From contig CM055101.1 of assembly GCA_029204225.1 (NCBI GenBank), forward strand, positions 3,664,684-3,728,683: a stretch of DNA of 64,000 bases, read 5' to 3'. Positions 1 to 10,089 of the stretch are shown here, piece by piece (the stretch's first letter is position 1; each line of letters opens with the position of its first letter). The notes beneath the pieces were generated by a model, which was given only the letters and a program-made list of their open reading frames with translations, ran no database searches and was not told the origin of the DNA. This DNA comes from Diphasiastrum complanatum. Taxonomy: Eukaryota > Streptophyta > Lycopodiopsida > Lycopodiales > Lycopodiaceae. The position numbers were made by a program, and so were the translations under genes.

Positions 1-228
1 GTCGTCTGAACTCTTTTTTCCCTTACTCCAATGTATATTTGAGTTTATGTACATCTCACAAGCATTTTCATTAGGTCATTGTTTATTTATGAGGAATTTG
101 CTTACTTTACTAGATGATATTGTACTACAGATTGTAGTCTATAAGTGCTTATGTACAAAGTTCAATCTATATCTCCAAATTTATAGGAAACTGATAAATC
201 TATTAAGATATAGATAGTTGCTGATTTC
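1..228 (+). repeat. Retroelement interior segment, copy 1 (copy 2 at 11890-12107)
   Basis: This block aligns almost base for base with 11890-12107. Both run from GTCGT..TAAACTC/GAACTC through GAGTTTATGTACATCTCACA to GATAGTTGCTGATTT, with scattered substitutions. No reading frame is conserved, so I read it as a non-coding interior portion of one LTR-retroelement family present twice in the window. Confidence 0.75.
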
Positions 229-740
229 TTGCATATGGTGCTATTAACTCGTTAGAGTAATTGCAATACTCTGGATCAAGTTGAAATTGTATGAGACTTG
301 ATGGACCTCCTAGAGATTTTGGGTGATTGAATTGTGGTATTTTAGAATATTTAGATATTCTAAGAACATGTGTACCAAGAAGCATTATTTTCTACAAGAA
401 ATTGTCATGGAATTCCTTCAAGGTTCGGATTTGATTTTTGAAATAAAATAAATCACTTAGTGCTTCATGTAATTGGGATTACATGAAGGTGATGAACTCT
501 TTTTTTGGATAACATCGATCCATTTGGAATATTTATAGCTTAGTGTATCTTTGGGGATTTGAGTTAGTATTCATGAGTAGAGGCAAGTAATTTAATTATT
601 GTTCCATCTATGAGTACTTATTCAGATATAAAGATCAGACTAAGAATAATGATTCATGCAAAAGATTTGAAAGCTTAAGGAATAGTTTTATATTTTCTTT
701 TTTTCGTTCTGAGAATAGAACCTGTTTAAGGGAGGGAAAA
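229..740 (+). other. Probable 3' interior of an LTR retroelement, ending in a polypurine tract
   Basis: No gene is visible. A short hairpin lies at 463-488 (arms CTTCATGTAAT / ATTACATGAAG, GGG-type loop). The stretch ends in the purine run AAGGGAGGGAAAA (728-740) immediately before TGTTATGG, the normal layout of a polypurine tract abutting a 3' LTR. Confidence 0.4.
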
Positions 741-1234
741 TGTTATGGCCATATTCAGTAAAGGACATTGACTAGTCCTGATATGGTAGACTGGCCCTCC
801 AATGTTCAAGATTATTGGTCACACCTAGATTTAATTCCACATCGAGACCTGTTGGTGACTAATGACCTTGAGAGAATCCAGACAGTCTAATTGAGACATA
901 TAGAGTAGTGCATGTATGTGTGAATGATATAGGCAGGGGGAATGCATGAAGAGCTGTGATCTATTTATAATTGACCTACATGGGGATTGCATGGGTTCAT
1001 GCACATAATCCGTACTCTCTATATATTGAGGTAGTAATTATTCCGTCGATGACTTTGGTCTAGGTTACCAGTAAAGCTCTTCTCCTTCTGCTATCACGTG
1101 CCATGGCTTGGGGGCTAGATCTAGGAGGGTACTCTAGGAGGGATCTAGGATTGGTTGGGTGGTTTTTGCTCCATTGTCTCTCTTATTGTGTTTTCTTATC
1201 CTCATATTAGGGGTTTTCCCTAGTGGTCTTTACA
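741..1234 (+). repeat. Candidate 3' LTR beginning TGTTATGG
   Basis: The start follows a polypurine tract and reads TGTTATGGCC. A TATA-like CTATATATTG occurs near 1018. The proposed end (TCTTTACA near 1234) is a guess from the CA dinucleotide; no second LTR copy is in the window to fix it. Confidence 0.35.
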
Positions 1235-1840
1235 CTATTTATTGAAGGAAATCCTGAGGCAAGGCTTGTCGGGAGTTATCATACAAGTTGTGGAGATTAG
1301 AAAATCAATGTGAAAATTTATGGTCTTTTGAAAGATCAATTAGTGTCCTTACTTCAAGGTTGTCCTCACACTTACTAGTGTTTTGAAAACATATATTTAG
1401 TAGAGCATGTGCAAGCTGAAACCCATCAAAAGAAGCGGATATTCATATGCTAATTTCTGCCTCTTCCAAGCAACATACTTTCATGTAAGTTACTTATCCT
1501 TTCTTTTGTGAGACATACAAACATGAATAAAATTGCTCTTTATTTTCTTGCCTATTATACATCTCTTTGGAAACTTAAGGGTATTCTTTATCCATGAAAA
1601 AGTTTATTGAATTTTCTCTATACATGCTTCTTGGAACTAGTCTAAATATTTTTGACTCCATTTATATTTAGAATCTCCTTGAGAATTTATAAAATTCAAT
1701 ACATATTTACTGAAAATCCTCTCCTAATACTGTTAGCCGATTCTCTAGTGTCGAGCCAAGCTGAAGACACAAGTTATCTCTCACCCATGACTGAGGAGGT
1801 CTCAGAAGGAAGAGAGCAAAAAAAGCTGAGAACCGAGCAT
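1235..1840. other. No gene recognised
   Basis: Only short open frames occur (e.g. 1652-1864). The last about 25 bases (from about 1838) resemble the sequence just before the 3' LTR of the next element (from about 6454), so the true LTR edge may lie slightly upstream of 1873. Confidence 0.4.
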
Positions 1841-1872
1841 GAGAGCCCAGGAAACACTAGCTAGGAAGACAG

Positions 1873-2713
1873 TGAGTAACTATGAGCTAGTAATATTTCC
1901 TAGGCATTTGTAAATAAAGGTAGACCCCCCTTAAATTAGTTAGAGTGAGCCACCTTTTGATGATGACCTTAGGGGAAGGGCAAATTCCACATGTAATTTC
2001 TAATTTAGTGGAATTGCCACATGGGCTCCACATGAGTAGCCTTCTTGCTTATTTAAGGGCCCCCCTCTCTTGTGAGGGAGCTTTGATTGTATTGTCAAGT
2101 TCTCTTGAGCAAATAAAGAGGATCCTCCACGAGTTCTTGATGATAGCTTAGCTCCTTGTTCATGGCAATGATCTTGAGTGATATTTCTATGAGCATGCTT
2201 GATTCCTTTGCATTGTGGATTAACTAGGTTCTTGTTTCTTGTTTCTTGTTTAGTTGTAGATTAGCATTCAGTTCTTGCTTGTGGAATCTTGTAGTAATCA
2301 GCATTCAAGTAAACTAGATAGGCTGGTTTGTGGCATAGATCTTGCATACTCCCTTGCAGCCAGTTCTTGATTGTTCTTGAGTAATCTAAGCATCAAGTGA
2401 TGAGTGTTTCTTGATTCTTAAATTGTTAAAATGCTGCTAGGAATCTTGTTTCTTGTTTCTTGAATCTTGTTTTCAGTAGCTAATCTAGTTCTTGATTGTT
2501 TTTTGATTTAGTAGCTAGTAGTAGGATTTGAGTTACCCACTGACAAGCTAGGAATACGTAATGAAACTTGAGTAACGCTTCTGCTCTGTAACAGTTCTAA
2601 GAAGAAGAAGAACCACAAAGAACCGTAACAACAGAAGTAAGTAATCCAAGAAAAGAAAAGAGATAAGAAACAAAAAAAAATATGTGTTCACAGCTTCAGT
2701 GAATCTGTGGACA
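1873..2713 (+). repeat. 5' LTR of element R1
   Basis: Matches 6488-7422 over nearly its full length: TGAGTAACTATG at the start, CTAGTAATATTTCCTAGGC, TTAAGGGCCCCCCTCTCTTG, a CTTGTTTCTTG-rich part, and CAGTGAATCTGTG at the end. A TATA-like CTTATTTAAGG lies near 2046 and AATAAAG near 2110. Relative to the 3' copy it lacks about 40 bp near the start and about 80 bp near the end. The start could be up to about 35 bp further left. Confidence 0.7.
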
Positions 2714-2733
2714 TTTGGTGCCGTTCCACAGCT
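2714..2733 (+). other. Candidate primer-binding site of R1
   Basis: TTTGGTGCCGTTCCAC directly follows the 5' LTR. It resembles the TGGCGCCGTTGCC-type primer-binding sites of Tat/Athila-like plant Gypsy elements, which differ from the TGGTATCAGAGC sites used by the other elements here. Confidence 0.45.
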
Positions 2734-2829
2734 ACACACACGCTCAACCAAGCTATATCTCAATCTCCTGTGTTGCGACACAATCTCCCTGAGAGCTCCT
2801 ACAAGTTCATTGCCGAGTTCATCACTTCA

Positions 2830-3530
2830 GTCTTGACCGAAGTCTTGCTCGTTTCTCAACCAGAGTCTCACGATCCTCACCAAGCCGAGCTCCACGACTC
2901 AAGTCTGGCGGGACCACTACGTCATACCTCTCGACCGAACCACAACTTCACAATCCTAACATGTCCTGAGTTACACCTCAACCGCCGCTCATCGTTCAAA
3001 TCTCGACCGGAGCAATAACTCCAAATTTTGAACGAACATCTCTTTGACATCTCGACTGAAGGACACCTTCACATCTCAACCAAACCCTTCAGTCCTAATC
3101 TCAACCGGAGTGTTCAGTCAAAACTTGACCGGAGAACTCCTATCACATCTCAACCGGAGTGTTCAGTCAAAACTCGACCGGAGCACTCCCATCACATCTC
3201 AACCGGAGCACTCCACTCAGTTCTCAACCGGAACATTTCGCTCACATCTTAACCGGAGTGTTCAATCAAATCTCAACCGAAGAACTCTCCTCAGATCTCG
3301 ACCGGAGCACTCTGTTCAGATCTCAATCAGAGCACTCTGTTCAGATCTCAACCGGAGCACTTGCTTGCATCTCAACCGACGTGATCCATCAGATCTCAAC
3401 CGGAGAACTTTGTTCAAATCTCAACCGGAGCACTTGCTCGCATCTCAACCGACGTGTTCCATCATATCTCAACCGGAACACTGCTCTCGAATCTCAACCG
3501 GAGCCGGACCCTCGTCAAATTTCAACCGAT
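2830..3530 (+). repeat. 24-25 bp minisatellite, core CTCAACCGGAG
   Basis: The core CTCAACCGGAG, with variants CTCGACCGGAG, CTTGACCGGAG and CTCAACCGACG, recurs every 24-25 bases, clearest from 3050 and degenerate before 2940; roughly twenty copies. The unit is not a multiple of three, so successive copies rotate through the frames and read LNRS, SQPEH and STG in turn. All three + frames stay open over long stretches (3028-3252, 3044-3532, 3159-3788). Confidence 0.85.
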
Positions 3531-4343
3531 GACCGTTCGTCCTTGACCGTCACAAAAATGAAAGTGCTGAGGGTACCCATGTCTCTGTTTCACATGATGG
3601 CAAATTCACGACTGCATGCCCAGAACCTCTATAATTGGGCACAGTTTGCTTCAAATTGTCTTCATGATTGCATTAAGAACAAGCAGCCCATCACAATATT
3701 GGGATATCTGATGACGAATATCCCTCTGCATCAAGTACAAAATGGGCCAAAGCTTCAACAACAACTGAAGCTTGCGGACAAGGCATAGGAAATTCCCATT
3801 GAACATAAGAAGTCCAAGCGTTCAAGGACCACTTCACCATCGGGGTCCCAGGCTAAATGAGTCAACACCAGTATCCTCCCTCTGGTGCAGAAGCCAAGAA
3901 GCCCACCACAAGATCCACAAACAACTACAACTTCCGGAGCTCAACAGGCAGATACCTCAAGGGCTCAGTTGTTGGGCACACGGCAACAACGGAGGCAAGA
4001 GAAGCTTCAAGCTAGGAGCACATCACCGATGGGATCAGTTTCAGATGGTTCCACGTCAGATAGTGGCAGCTCATCAACAGCATCACAACAATACTCGTCA
4101 CCCTCACATGTCATCGACGGGGGTGATGGAGCAACTACTTCAACACTGGCACCTGACACGACATTACCTCAAGTCACAAGTCAGCCAGATGAAGCCACCA
4201 CCCCACCCACACTGATTACTACACCAACGCCACCAACATCACCACTGGCACAAGTTTTTTTGGGGGGGGAGGAGTGGGGATATTCAGTCCCCAAGACACA
4301 GAAGCGGCTCAGCAACCACAGGCGTAGCAAGTCCACACACTAG
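3159..4343 (+). pseudogene. Unknown Ser/Thr/Pro-rich open region of R1
   Basis: The minisatellite frame runs into a non-repeat sequence (about 3540-3788) beginning MKVLRVPMSLFHMMANS and ending at TAG. A neighbouring frame (3885-4343) continues as a low-complexity Ser/Thr/Pro/Gln protein (QQRRQEKLQARSTSPMG, then many SS, TT, PT runs). No zinc knuckle and no capsid-type motif is visible. This is where gag would sit, so a very divergent or replaced gag is possible. I do not recognise a family. Confidence 0.35.
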
Positions 4344-4433
4344 ACACCTCGCAATACTTTGATGCTGCGGACCTGATGGAAATAAACGACGACGAGCCAG
4401 AAAAGAAGAAGCAGCCAAGAAGAAGTCAAATCC

Positions 4434-4503
4434 CTCCAATCCCTCCACCTCCACCTCCACCTCCACCTTCACCTCCACCTCCACCTCCACCTCCATTTCC
4501 ATC
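4434..4503 (+). repeat. CCACCT hexamer array encoding polyproline
   Basis: Repeats of CCTCCACCT encode a run of about 17 mostly consecutive prolines (one Ser) after the basic sequence EKKKQPRRSQ. The opposite strand reads as an artefactual EVEVEVEV peptide. Confidence 0.8.
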
Positions 4504-4534
4504 TTCAGCTCTAACACCACGTTAATTTTTTAGT

Positions 4535-5100
4535 TTGGCCTCACCATCCCACACTCCAGGTCAATATCCAACTCTCACTAGCCCTGAAAAGCTCACTGAA
4601 GCAGCCAAGCGCTCGATGATAGGCCTATCCGAAACAAGCTACCACATGCATTGGTTGGTGAGCCAGCACCAAATGCTCGAGAGCAGAGATAGCATCAAGA
4701 CCAAGAGATTGTGCATTATCAAAGGCTGGCCAAAGAAAAATAAAAAGAGACAGTAGAAAGCAGATCCTTGATGGCTGGGCAGAAATCCACTTTGGAAGAG
4801 GTCCAGCAACAACTGAAGCACCAGATGGTCCAAATCGACCAAGTACAAGACGGATCATCGAGTGCAATGACAATCGATGCTCCTCTAGTCAAGCCCGAGG
4901 ATATTCGATTCCAGGCCCCACAGGCCTCAGCCATCCGGATGGAAAAATATGTAAGGCTAATCCAGGAAAGAGAAGCCGAAAAGCGAAACTTCGAAAACAT
5001 TGTGGCCAAACAAGAAAAGATGATACTGGAGTCCCAGAAGCAGCTGGAAGACACTACGAAGGCCCTGCAACAAGTCTTGGACAAGGTGAACCAACTATGA
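4535..5100 (+). pseudogene. Coiled-coil ORF of R1, unknown function
   Basis: Two adjacent frames (4535-4756 and 4768-5100). The second encodes 110 residues ending in a strongly heptad-like Lys/Glu/Gln/Leu segment (about residues 58-110, with LIQEREAEKRNFENIVAKQE in its centre) that should form a coiled coil. The first contains SYHMHWLVSQHQMLESRD. The two were probably one frame. Coiled coils occur in some retroelement Gag and accessory proteins, but no family is recognised here. Confidence 0.4.
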
Positions 5101-5422
5101 GACACGACGTGCAAGGCTCAAGCAGGTGCTCAACCAATAAAGCCGCGGGATGATGATGAGAATGATGGTGCAAGAAATCAAGGCCAGCAAACCCACCCAT
5201 CAGACGGTAGCTCAGGATCGGGTGGCCAGAGAGCCGGTGCTGCTTCCATGAGCTTTCTACGACTCCCTCCCACCTTTAACCCTTCCTCCTACTCCGCATT
5301 TAATTTTTCTGAAACATTCATTCCAACTTATCCAATTCTTCCATCTCCCCTTTCTTCATCACCTCCTAGCCAAATAATGGGCCCATCAAAAGGTCTAGCT
5401 GATACTTACAAAGCCCGATGGG

Positions 5423-6382
5423 ATGAGTTCCTCCAACAACTTATTGTTTTCGCCTCCTCCTAAACCGTTCACCCCCGCACCCCTCTCCCCAGATCATTCC
5501 ATCCCCGACCCTCTAGAGACTAACACGGACATGGGGGGTGATGGTGACTTCTTGGCAGACCAACCAGAAACGAGAAGGTTCTCGCCCAGACCAGACATGG
5601 GTGCAGATGAGTCGTCGACAAGTGAGCGAACAAAAGAGAAAGATACCGGCACTAAGGCCCTAGACGATTATCTGGCAAGACTGTCCCAACCGCGTAGGAC
5701 AACTTCTTCTACCAAGCCCAGAGGCAAACTGGCTGACACGAGAGAGTCAGAGAAGTTTGAGAAGAAACACCCTCCCAACATGAGGGGAGGCAAAGAAGAC
5801 ATTGATCAAAGCCAATATTCCACCAGGGCTGAGATCATTGCCGCGCTACAACCGCAGCCAGAATGGCGGAGTAAAGTCCTGAAGGATAGCAGGTGACATC
5901 AGGAGTATTTGAAGGCACCGGCATGGAAGCGAGTGGATCCCTTCTACATGTCACTCAAATGCAAAAACCCATGGCCGGTGGAAAAGCCTCGAGTGGAGTT
6001 AGTAAATTGGCCAGTCATTCTGGGAATTACAGAGAGAACCTCCCCCGATGATCTGAGGCTACAGTTACTAGATTTCGGGCATAAATACAAGTCAAGTGCC
6101 AATCTCTACGTGCAGGAAAGTGCCGAATATTGCAGATCCATGGCCTTTCTGATGCAGCAAGAGTGTTTCTAGGATCGAGGCTTGGATCCCATTATGATCA
6201 ACCCAAATACGGCCCTCCAATCGGAAGAAGACCATGAGATGATGGCCAGGCTATACTGTAGAGCGGCCTTCATGTCATCACGCTATGTGACCATGGTGGA
6301 AGACTGACAGGAGATGGGCTTTATCGAAAAGATAAGAGAATATCTGGGGCCCCTTAATAAGCACCTGGTTTTACGGAAGTGA
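5423..6382 (+). pseudogene. Decayed 319-codon frame of R1, unknown domain
   Basis: A single + frame runs across this span, broken only by three in-frame stops: TGA at 5894, TAG at 6170 and a TGA near 6305. Two sit where CAG or TGG would restore a sensible reading (ECF-stop-DRG, VED-stop-QEM), consistent with C-to-T decay. The conserved-looking part is the C-terminal half, around SLKCKNPWPVEKPRVELVNW and DLRLQLLDFGHKYKSSANL. It shows no CCHC knuckle, DTG protease or YxDD. It could be a divergent capsid or a captured coding segment; I do not recognise it. Confidence 0.45.
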
Positions 6383-6487
6383 ACGAAAATCCATACTTTT
6401 CCAAGTGCCAAGCAAAAGACATCACCGATGTTGTAGTGGGTCCTGCAACAGATTTGAGAGCTGAGGAAATACTAGCTAGAAAGACAG

Positions 6488-7422
6488 TGAGTAACTATGT
6501 GAGCCTACATGGTGTATCCCAAAGAAGGAATGACCATGTAGGATCTAGTAATATTTCCTAGGCATTTGTAAATAAAGGTTCGAGTGAGCCACCTTTTGAT
6601 GGTGACCTTAGTGGAAGGGCAAATTCCACATGTAATTTCTAATTTAGTGGAATTGCCACATGGGCTGCACATGGGCAGCCTTCTTGCTTATTTAAGGGCC
6701 CCCCTCTCTTGTGAGGGAGCTTTGATTGTATAGTCAAGTTCTCTTGAGCAAATAAAGAGGATCCTCCACGAGTTCTTGATGATAGCTTAGCTCCTTGTTC
6801 ATGGCAATGATCTTGAGTGATATTTCTATGAGCATGCTTGATTCCTTTGCATTGTGGATTAACTAGGTTCTTGTTTCTTGTTTCTTGTTTAGTTGTGGAT
6901 TAGCATTCAGTTCTTGCTTGTGGAATCTTGTAGTAATCAGCATTCAAGTAAACCAGATAGGTTGGTTTGTGGCATAGATCTTGCATACTCCCTTACAACC
7001 AGTTCTTGATTGTTCTTGAGTAATCTAAGCATCAAGTGATGAGTGTTTCTTGATTCTTAGATTGTTAAAATGCTGCTAGGATTCTTGTTTCTTGTTCCTT
7101 GAATCTTCTTTTTAGTAGCTAATCTAGTTCTTAATTGTTTTCTGATTTAGTAGTTAGTAGTAGGATCACTCTCTGCGCTGAACATTGATCTTCTTGAGCT
7201 GTAGATGGTTACATGGCTGGTTTCTTGCATGTAGCTGAGTATCGGGTTTGAGTTACCCACTGACAGACTGGGAATATGTAATGAAACTTGAGTAACGCTT
7301 CTGCTCTGTAACAGTTCTAATAAGAAGAAGAACCACAAAGAACCGTAACAACAAAAGTAAGTAATCGAAGAAAAGAAAAGAGATAAAGAAAAAACGTGTT
7401 CACAGATTCAGTGAATCTGTGA
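6488..7422 (+). repeat. 3' LTR of element R1
   Basis: Second copy of the 1873-2713 repeat. It carries an extra piece near 6504-6545 and about 80 bases near 7166-7245 that are absent from the 5' copy. It ends CAGTGAATCTGTGA. Confidence 0.7.
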
Positions 7423-8427
7423 AAAAATACTAAAACCTACAAACTCTTGTCTAATCGATAAAGAGCCTAACTTTATCCAATATTTTAATCTTCTAATAGA
7501 AGCTTACATGAGACTTCAATGAGTTCCATACTTAAATCTCTTCTAAGCTTTTTTCCATCTTGATTCAAGAAGTTCCTTCAAGACTGGTAAACAATTTCCA
7601 TATAGTTTCTTTCCAAAACCCCTTCATAAAGCAAAAATAATAATTCCTTTAGGGAACTAAAAAGCTTCATTGGTTCTTTTCCTAGTTAATTCCATTTCCA
7701 TGAAATTTTGAGATCCAATTTCTTCTAAGTTCTGTTCCCAAATCCTACACTCTCATGTTCAAAGTTGTCCATGAACCCTTACATACCTATATTACCCTAT
7801 CTACTCTCGAAGATATGAGATTATTTCACTTATTCTAGAAGACCAATATGCAAATTTTGTGGTTAAGTCCTCCATCTTTTTCACATCTTTTTTTGTCTGA
7901 AAATTGCTAGAAAAATGATTTCCAAATAAACGAACAGTGTCTGTCTTATATGAAATCTAACTTTCATTAAAAAAAAAATGTAATTTGGATGGTTTAATAT
8001 TTTCTTTAGCACCTCATAACTTATCATTTTCTTGCACTATTCAACACATTCTCTTCCAAGCTTATTAGAAACACTAATATTCTTTTCACATTCACTTTAA
8101 CACTCCTCTCATATATGTAGTTTAAGTTTTTTTTTCTTTTTGAGACCTTTCTTTTCAATATCGTATTCTAAAATCTTTATAATCTTCTCTATTTATCTTA
8201 CGAAGTCTTAATTACTCTCTCTTGAAGAGCTCAAGATCTCCTCTGAAATATAGTATTCTACTGTGTAAGAAAAAGAAAGGTGAGTATGCCTCTGCTTTTG
8301 TATCTAGAGGATCATTTGAATCTGCAGAAACTTGGTTATAAGAATGATAAAATGTGATTCGAAAATGATAGAGTGAGATTTAAATTGTTTAATGGTAAAT
8401 ACATTTTATTTGTGTTAGGTGAAGCAT
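7423..8427. other. AT-rich intergenic stretch, no gene seen
   Basis: I find no coherent reading frame, LTR edge or structural RNA. Short T-runs and A-runs are common. Confidence 0.5.
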
Positions 8428-9612
8428 TCAATTTTTATAAGCTATTCTAAATGCCCATATCGCTCCATAAAGTTTATGTTCCCAATCAGAACGACTTGCT
8501 TCAACTGTTTTTGCCGTAACATTACAAAGAATTTTATTGGTAGATTCTGCTTGTCCATTACCCCTCGGATAATACAGAGTACTAAATTGATGAATAACAA
8601 AAAAGTCTTCCAACAAACACTTGATTGTTTCATTGACAAAATGTGTTCCATGATAGCTCAAGATCTCGATAGGACATCCAAATCTAACAATGCTGTAGTC
8701 TTTTCATCGGTAAGCCGAACTACTCTTGCTTCGACCCACTTGGTCATATCATCTGTTGCTACGATGATATATCTGGCTTGAGTCTCTCTTGTCACAAGAT
8801 GAATAGGACCAACATAATCAAGTTCCCATTTCTCAAACGGTACTTGTGCCAGAAGCAGATGTAAAGGCTCATAAGTCTGCTTCGTAGAGTGATGTGCTCA
8901 TTGACATACATCACATGACTGAATAAATTTTTTAGTATCCTTATGAAGTGTAGGCCACCAACACCCTAATTCTAAGATCTTTTGAAAAATGGTATCAGTT
9001 GAAAAATGTCCACCTCCCATCCCATCATGTGAAAACATGATTAGATGAGGCACTTCATGTGGCTAAACACATCTTCTAAGAACCTGCAATCAATTTATAA
9101 GGTTGTGCCTTAATAATCAATTGTTCCTGTTGAGCTTTTGTCAAAGATGCGTTAGGCTGTCCTAACATGAGATATCCAACAATATTTGCTACCCACTTAG
9201 GTACTGCTTCAATATAAGATAATGCAGCATTTGGTAGTTCATCAAACACTTCAATGTTGACTGGTGTTGTCAGTATTCTTGAGACATGGCCACAAAAATA
9301 ATGTTGTTTATCTTTTCAAACCACAACTCGAAAAACTAATTCAGTTTGTAATAGTAACCGTCTTGCAATGTGTCATGTATTGCATGTCTTGTTTACTAGA
9401 TAAAGCAATGGCTGATGGTCAGTACAAAATGCAATATGTGTCGCCATTAAATAGTGCTGAAATTTCTTGACTGAAAATACCATAACCAACGCTTTCCGTT
9501 CTCAAAATTAGTCAACTATCGACTAGCAGATTTGATAGGATAATCCTTCTTGTATTCTCCTGGCTGGTCAAAACTGATCCAATGGCATATTTTGCTACAT
9601 CAGTATGAACTT
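8428..9612 (-). pseudogene. Ty3/Gypsy RNase H and integrase remnant
   Basis: Read on the - strand from about 9612 downwards. First comes an RNase H start (TDVAKYAIGSVL), then KKFQHYLMATHIAFCTDHQP, typical of Ty3/Gypsy RNase H. Next is an integrase zinc region ending SCDVCQ, then the catalytic core (FEKWELDYVGPIHLVTRET, later YYPRGNGQAESTNKIL with the conserved N-G-x-x-E). In-frame stops and frame changes occur (one directly after DVCQ). The protease, most RT and the LTRs are missing. It is non-functional. Confidence 0.85.
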
Positions 9613-10089
9613 ATTTGTTGTGCCACTATTGGAAAAAGGCCAGTTGATGTATAGAAGTGATTATCTGAAAGCATTATTAGATAGATTCAGAGTAATTTTC
9701 AAATAAGAGAAATTCTCTAGGGATTGTGAGGAACAATCTAGAACTAGAGGTGGTTTGAAATTGAAAATCATTATTAGCAGTACTGAGTAAGATCAGAAGT
9801 CACTAATTTTGACTTTGTGAGGAATAGAAGTGAATTTAATCATGGAATGTCTTTATTGGATCAACCTAATCTTAGTTGGAGTACTAAGATTAGGGAGGGA
9901 TTGATTGAGTGAAATTTTGTGCTAAGATGTAAGTGGGAGGGAAAAGTCGTGAAGAGGATGTGTTCTCAGTTTCATATATTTCCTAGATATATTATGTACT
10001 CATGACAATAGAATTCTTTTGTAGCTGAGTTACAAGATTCTTAGTGAGATATGAGAATAACATATGTGGATTTCGGAGGAAACCTCCAG
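9613..10089. other. Non-coding stretch between Gypsy remnant and tandem duplication
   Basis: No gene recognised. Style and composition match the following repeat units, so it is probably part of the same element interior. Confidence 0.35.

Larger units (their letters stand above)
1873..7422 (+). mobile_element. Non-autonomous LTR retrotransposon with minisatellite and unknown ORFs (element R1)
   Basis: Two long direct repeats (1873-2713 and 6488-7422) flank a 3.8 kb interior. A tRNA-primer-like site, TTTGGTGCCGTT, follows the left repeat. The interior holds no protease, reverse transcriptase, RNase H or integrase motif in any frame I read. Instead it has a 24-25 bp minisatellite, a Ser/Thr/Pro-rich ORF, a polyproline run, a coiled-coil ORF and a decayed roughly 319-codon frame. 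This is the layout of a LARD/TR-GAG-like element mobilised in trans; that function is inference. Both LTRs carry indels relative to each other, so the insertion is not young. Confidence 0.7.

Noticed and set aside
2936-3530. CRISPR-like array of short repeats and spacers
   Set aside because: Repeats are directly contiguous 24-25 bp units with graded divergence, no unique spacers, inside a eukaryotic LTR element.
4284-4520. EVEVEVEV peptide on the - strand
   Set aside because: Antisense of the polyproline-coding CCACCT repeat.
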